A stretch of 64,000 nucleotides of DNA from Stictocephala bisonia (taxonomy: Eukaryota; Arthropoda; Insecta; Hemiptera; Membracidae), in NCBI GenBank assembly GCA_035578905.1, contig JAQJVL010000122.1, positions 2,091,066-2,155,065 of the forward strand. The letters run 5' to 3'. Within the stretch, counting starts at the first letter, position 1. Each line of letters opens with the position of its first letter. This document shows positions 62,085-64,000 of this stretch, piece after piece. A program made the position numbers and the translations under genes. The notes beneath the pieces are model-generated. The model saw nothing but the letters and a program-made list of their open reading frames with translations, made no database searches and had not been told where the DNA came from.

Positions 62085-64000
62085 TCTCCTAATGGTGATC
62101 CTTATCGATTCCTTAGAATTCTAGAATTGTTTTTAAATTTTATGTCACAATGGAACTATTATGATATTCTAATAGGGGGTGATTTTAATGGTAGTTTTGA
62201 TGTGACAAAAAATAGCAAAACCTCAAGGGAGCTGCTTAACTTGTTTAAACAATATAATTTCTATCACTATAATAACACACCTACTAGAGGCAACAATTGC
62301 CTAGATAATATTTTTATTTTAAAACAACATTTAAAAATTCAAATTGTAACAACTTTTCACTTTCCCTTTTCCGACCATGATGGAATTTTGGTTCAAACAG
62401 ATTTTAATTCAAATAATTCTAATTTCAATGGCAGTTTTACAACATCAAAGCACTACCAGATAAAATTTTACTTGCCTAAGAAAAATATAGAAGCTTTATC
62501 TTCATGTTTAGCCTCACATGACTGGTCATTCTTGCTACACAAGTGTAGTTATGAATCGTCAGATACTATGTTTTTACACATATTTAATGTTATAATAAAT
62601 CATTTAAATTATTACTCAAGAACTATTAAAGTGAAAACTGAAAAACCAAAGAAAAAGAAGTTGAACCAGGATTGGTATACATTTGAATTGGCTGAAATGA
62701 AAAATAGATTGTTATTTTTAGATTGTCTAATGAAATGTAATAATGATAAAAACAATTGTGATATTAAATTAAGTTTTGCAAAATTAAAACATCAATACAG
62801 AAAATCTATTAATGAAGCAAAGTTTGTCACAAATGTTAAATATATTGAAGTTAGCAAAAACAAATGCAAAGCTGCATGGGATGTTATTAAATATAATACA
62901 GAAGTCAACAAGAAAAGTGAGCCTAACATTGAACCTGATGTATTGAACAGGTATTTTATTAATTCAGTTAGGGAAATAAAAATTAAAACAAATTGTAAAT
63001 TGCCAAACCTTTTAAGTGATGACAATAGGTCTACCCATAATAGTTTAAATCATTTTAAATGGTCAGCAGTAACAGAAAAAGATGTTCTTGATGCTGTTAA
63101 AAATATGAAAAATTCAGATAGTAATGATTTTTATAATATGTCAAATAATTTACTGAAAAGAATTATTGTTGGTTTGACTGAACCTCTAGCAGTATGTGTA
63201 AATTGTCTGCTTAGTGATGGCATTTTTCCCAATCAACTTAAAATTTCTCGTGTATGCCCAATTTACAAAAATGGACCAAAACACAATCCTCAGAGCTATC
63301 GACCTATATCAATAATCCCGGTACTTGGAAAATTAATTGAACAGTTAGTATACAAACAAATTTACTCATTTTTAGAAAACAACAATATTTTTAATTCATC
63401 ACAATTCGGCTTTAGACAGGGCAGATCAACGTTCAATGCTTTAGATAACTTAGTCAGACAAATTCACCTATCTTTTGAAGACAAAGCCTTTGCGCAGGCC
63501 ACTTTTTGTGACCTGAGCAAGGCTTTTGATTGTGTTGAAAGTAAAATTCTAATTGCAAAATTAAAACATTATGGTTTCTGTAAACCATCTTTAAAATTTT
63601 TTGAATCCTATTTAAACAACCGTAGGCAAACCGTTTGTGTCAATGGAAGGTGGTCAAAAGAATTGAAAGTGGAGTGGGGTGTCCCACAGGGCTCTGTCCT
63701 GGGTCCCCTCCTATTTTTGATATATATCAATGATCTTCCATCGACAATTGATTCTAAAATTATTCTTTACGCCGATGACACAACTTTCTTTAACGTAAGC
63801 AAAAACATTAATGATCTGGAAATTATGGCTAATGAGACTCTTTCTAAAGCTTTAAATTGGTTTAATTCGAATGGATTTTTGCTAAATTGTAATAAAACAA
63901 AAAACATACTATTTCATCTTAAGCCTAGTTCTATTTCATTGGATGAAAATTTTGTGGATTCGATTAAATTTTTGGGGGTTTATATTGACAATCAGCTAAC
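62064..64000 (+). CDS. Non-LTR retrotransposon ORF2 (endonuclease + RT), open to the window edge
   Basis: A continuous frame of about 645 codons without a stop, from IVVSVYHSPNGDPYRFL (about 62064) to the last base. The APE-type endonuclease C-half has IGGDFNGSFD, NNCLDNIFIL and FPFSDHDG. RT motifs are KISRVCPIYKNGP, QSYRPISIIPVLGKLIE, SQFGFRQGRSTFNALDNL, FCDLSKAFDCVESKIL, GVPQGSVLGPLLF, LYADDTTFF (about 63765) and NKTKN. The N-terminal third of the endonuclease and any ORF1 are missing because the copy is cut at the Penelope junction. Jockey/CR1-like and related to the element at 32.1-35.3 kb but clearly a different family. It is the least damaged RT of the window. Confidence 0.88.
   Translation, partial: MVVSVYHSPNGDPYRFLRILELFLNFMSQWNYYDILIGGDFNGSFDVTKNSKTSRELLNLFKQYNFYHYNNTPTRGNNCLDNIFILKQHLKIQIVTTFHFPFSDHDGILVQTDFNSNNSNFNGSFTTSKHYQIKFYLPKKNIEALSSCLASHDWSFLLHKCSYESSDTMFLHIFNVIINHLNYYSRTIKVKTEKPKKKKLNQDWYTFELAEMKNRLLFLDCLMKCNNDKNNCDIKLSFAKLKHQYRKSINEAKFVTNVKYIEVSKNKCKAAWDVIKYNTEVNKKSEPNIEPDVLNRYFINSVREIKIKTNCKLPNLLSDDNRSTHNSLNHFKWSAVTEKDVLDAVKNMKNSDSNDFYNMSNNLLKRIIVGLTEPLAVCVNCLLSDGIFPNQLKISRVCPIYKNGPKHNPQSYRPISIIPVLGKLIEQLVYKQIYSFLENNNIFNSSQFGFRQGRSTFNALDNLVRQIHLSFEDKAFAQATFCDLSKAFDCVESKILIAKLKHYGFCKPSLKFFESYLNNRRQTVCVNGRWSKELKVEWGVPQGSVLGPLLFLIYINDLPSTIDSKIILYADDTTFFNVSKNINDLEIMANETLSKALNWFNSNGFLLNCNKTKNILFHLKPSSISLDENFVDSIKFLGVYIDNQL

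Overview
The window looks like part of an insect nuclear genome, most probably a hemipteran (inference). It is AT-rich and intron-rich, and it is packed with old transposable elements. The two recognisable cellular genes belong to the NRF-6 / acyltransferase-3 membrane protein family ('nose resistant to fluoxetine protein 6'), which is expanded in insects and nematodes. The mariner transposase copy and the many Penelope-like, Jockey/CR1-like and RTE-like fragments also fit an arthropod.

Layout. (1) 1-1584: foldback elements and repeats. (2) 1585-13682, plus strand: nine 3' exons of an nrf-6-like gene (paralog A), complete to its stop codon; its 5' half must lie left of the window. Its introns hold tRNA-derived SINEs, a decayed minus-strand RNase H-bearing retroelement, a decayed RT and a Tigger-like MITE. 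(3) 13.7-23.8 kb: an intergenic graveyard with two 5'-truncated non-LTR elements, a foldback Penelope-type repeat and a hAT MITE with target-site duplication. (4) 23786-24261, plus: two exons that read as the 3' end of an unidentified gene. (5) 24745-58486 and beyond, plus: paralog B, beginning with a signal-peptide exon behind a GC-rich island, then the NRF domain exons, then the first acyltransferase exons; the remaining exons lie right of the window. Its introns hold a nearly full-length non-LTR element (32.1-35.3 kb), a 3.8-kb tandem duplication, an R2-like element with a restriction-like endonuclease end, a mariner copy and Penelope-like elements. (6) 61.3-64 kb: a Penelope-like 3' end facing away from a non-LTR ORF that stays open to the window edge.

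The A and B exons that overlap have identical lengths and phases (194, 161 and 169 bases), so the two genes arose by tandem gene duplication. Three separate exon-scale duplications are also visible: exon 2 of B (two intact copies, same peptide), exon 3 of B (one intact, one decayed) and exon 7 of the A fragment (one intact, one decayed). That recurrent exon duplication, and a Penelope-type foldback family carrying a hammerhead-like motif, are the most interesting signals. All calls come from reading the sequence and from splice-phase arithmetic. No database search was possible.
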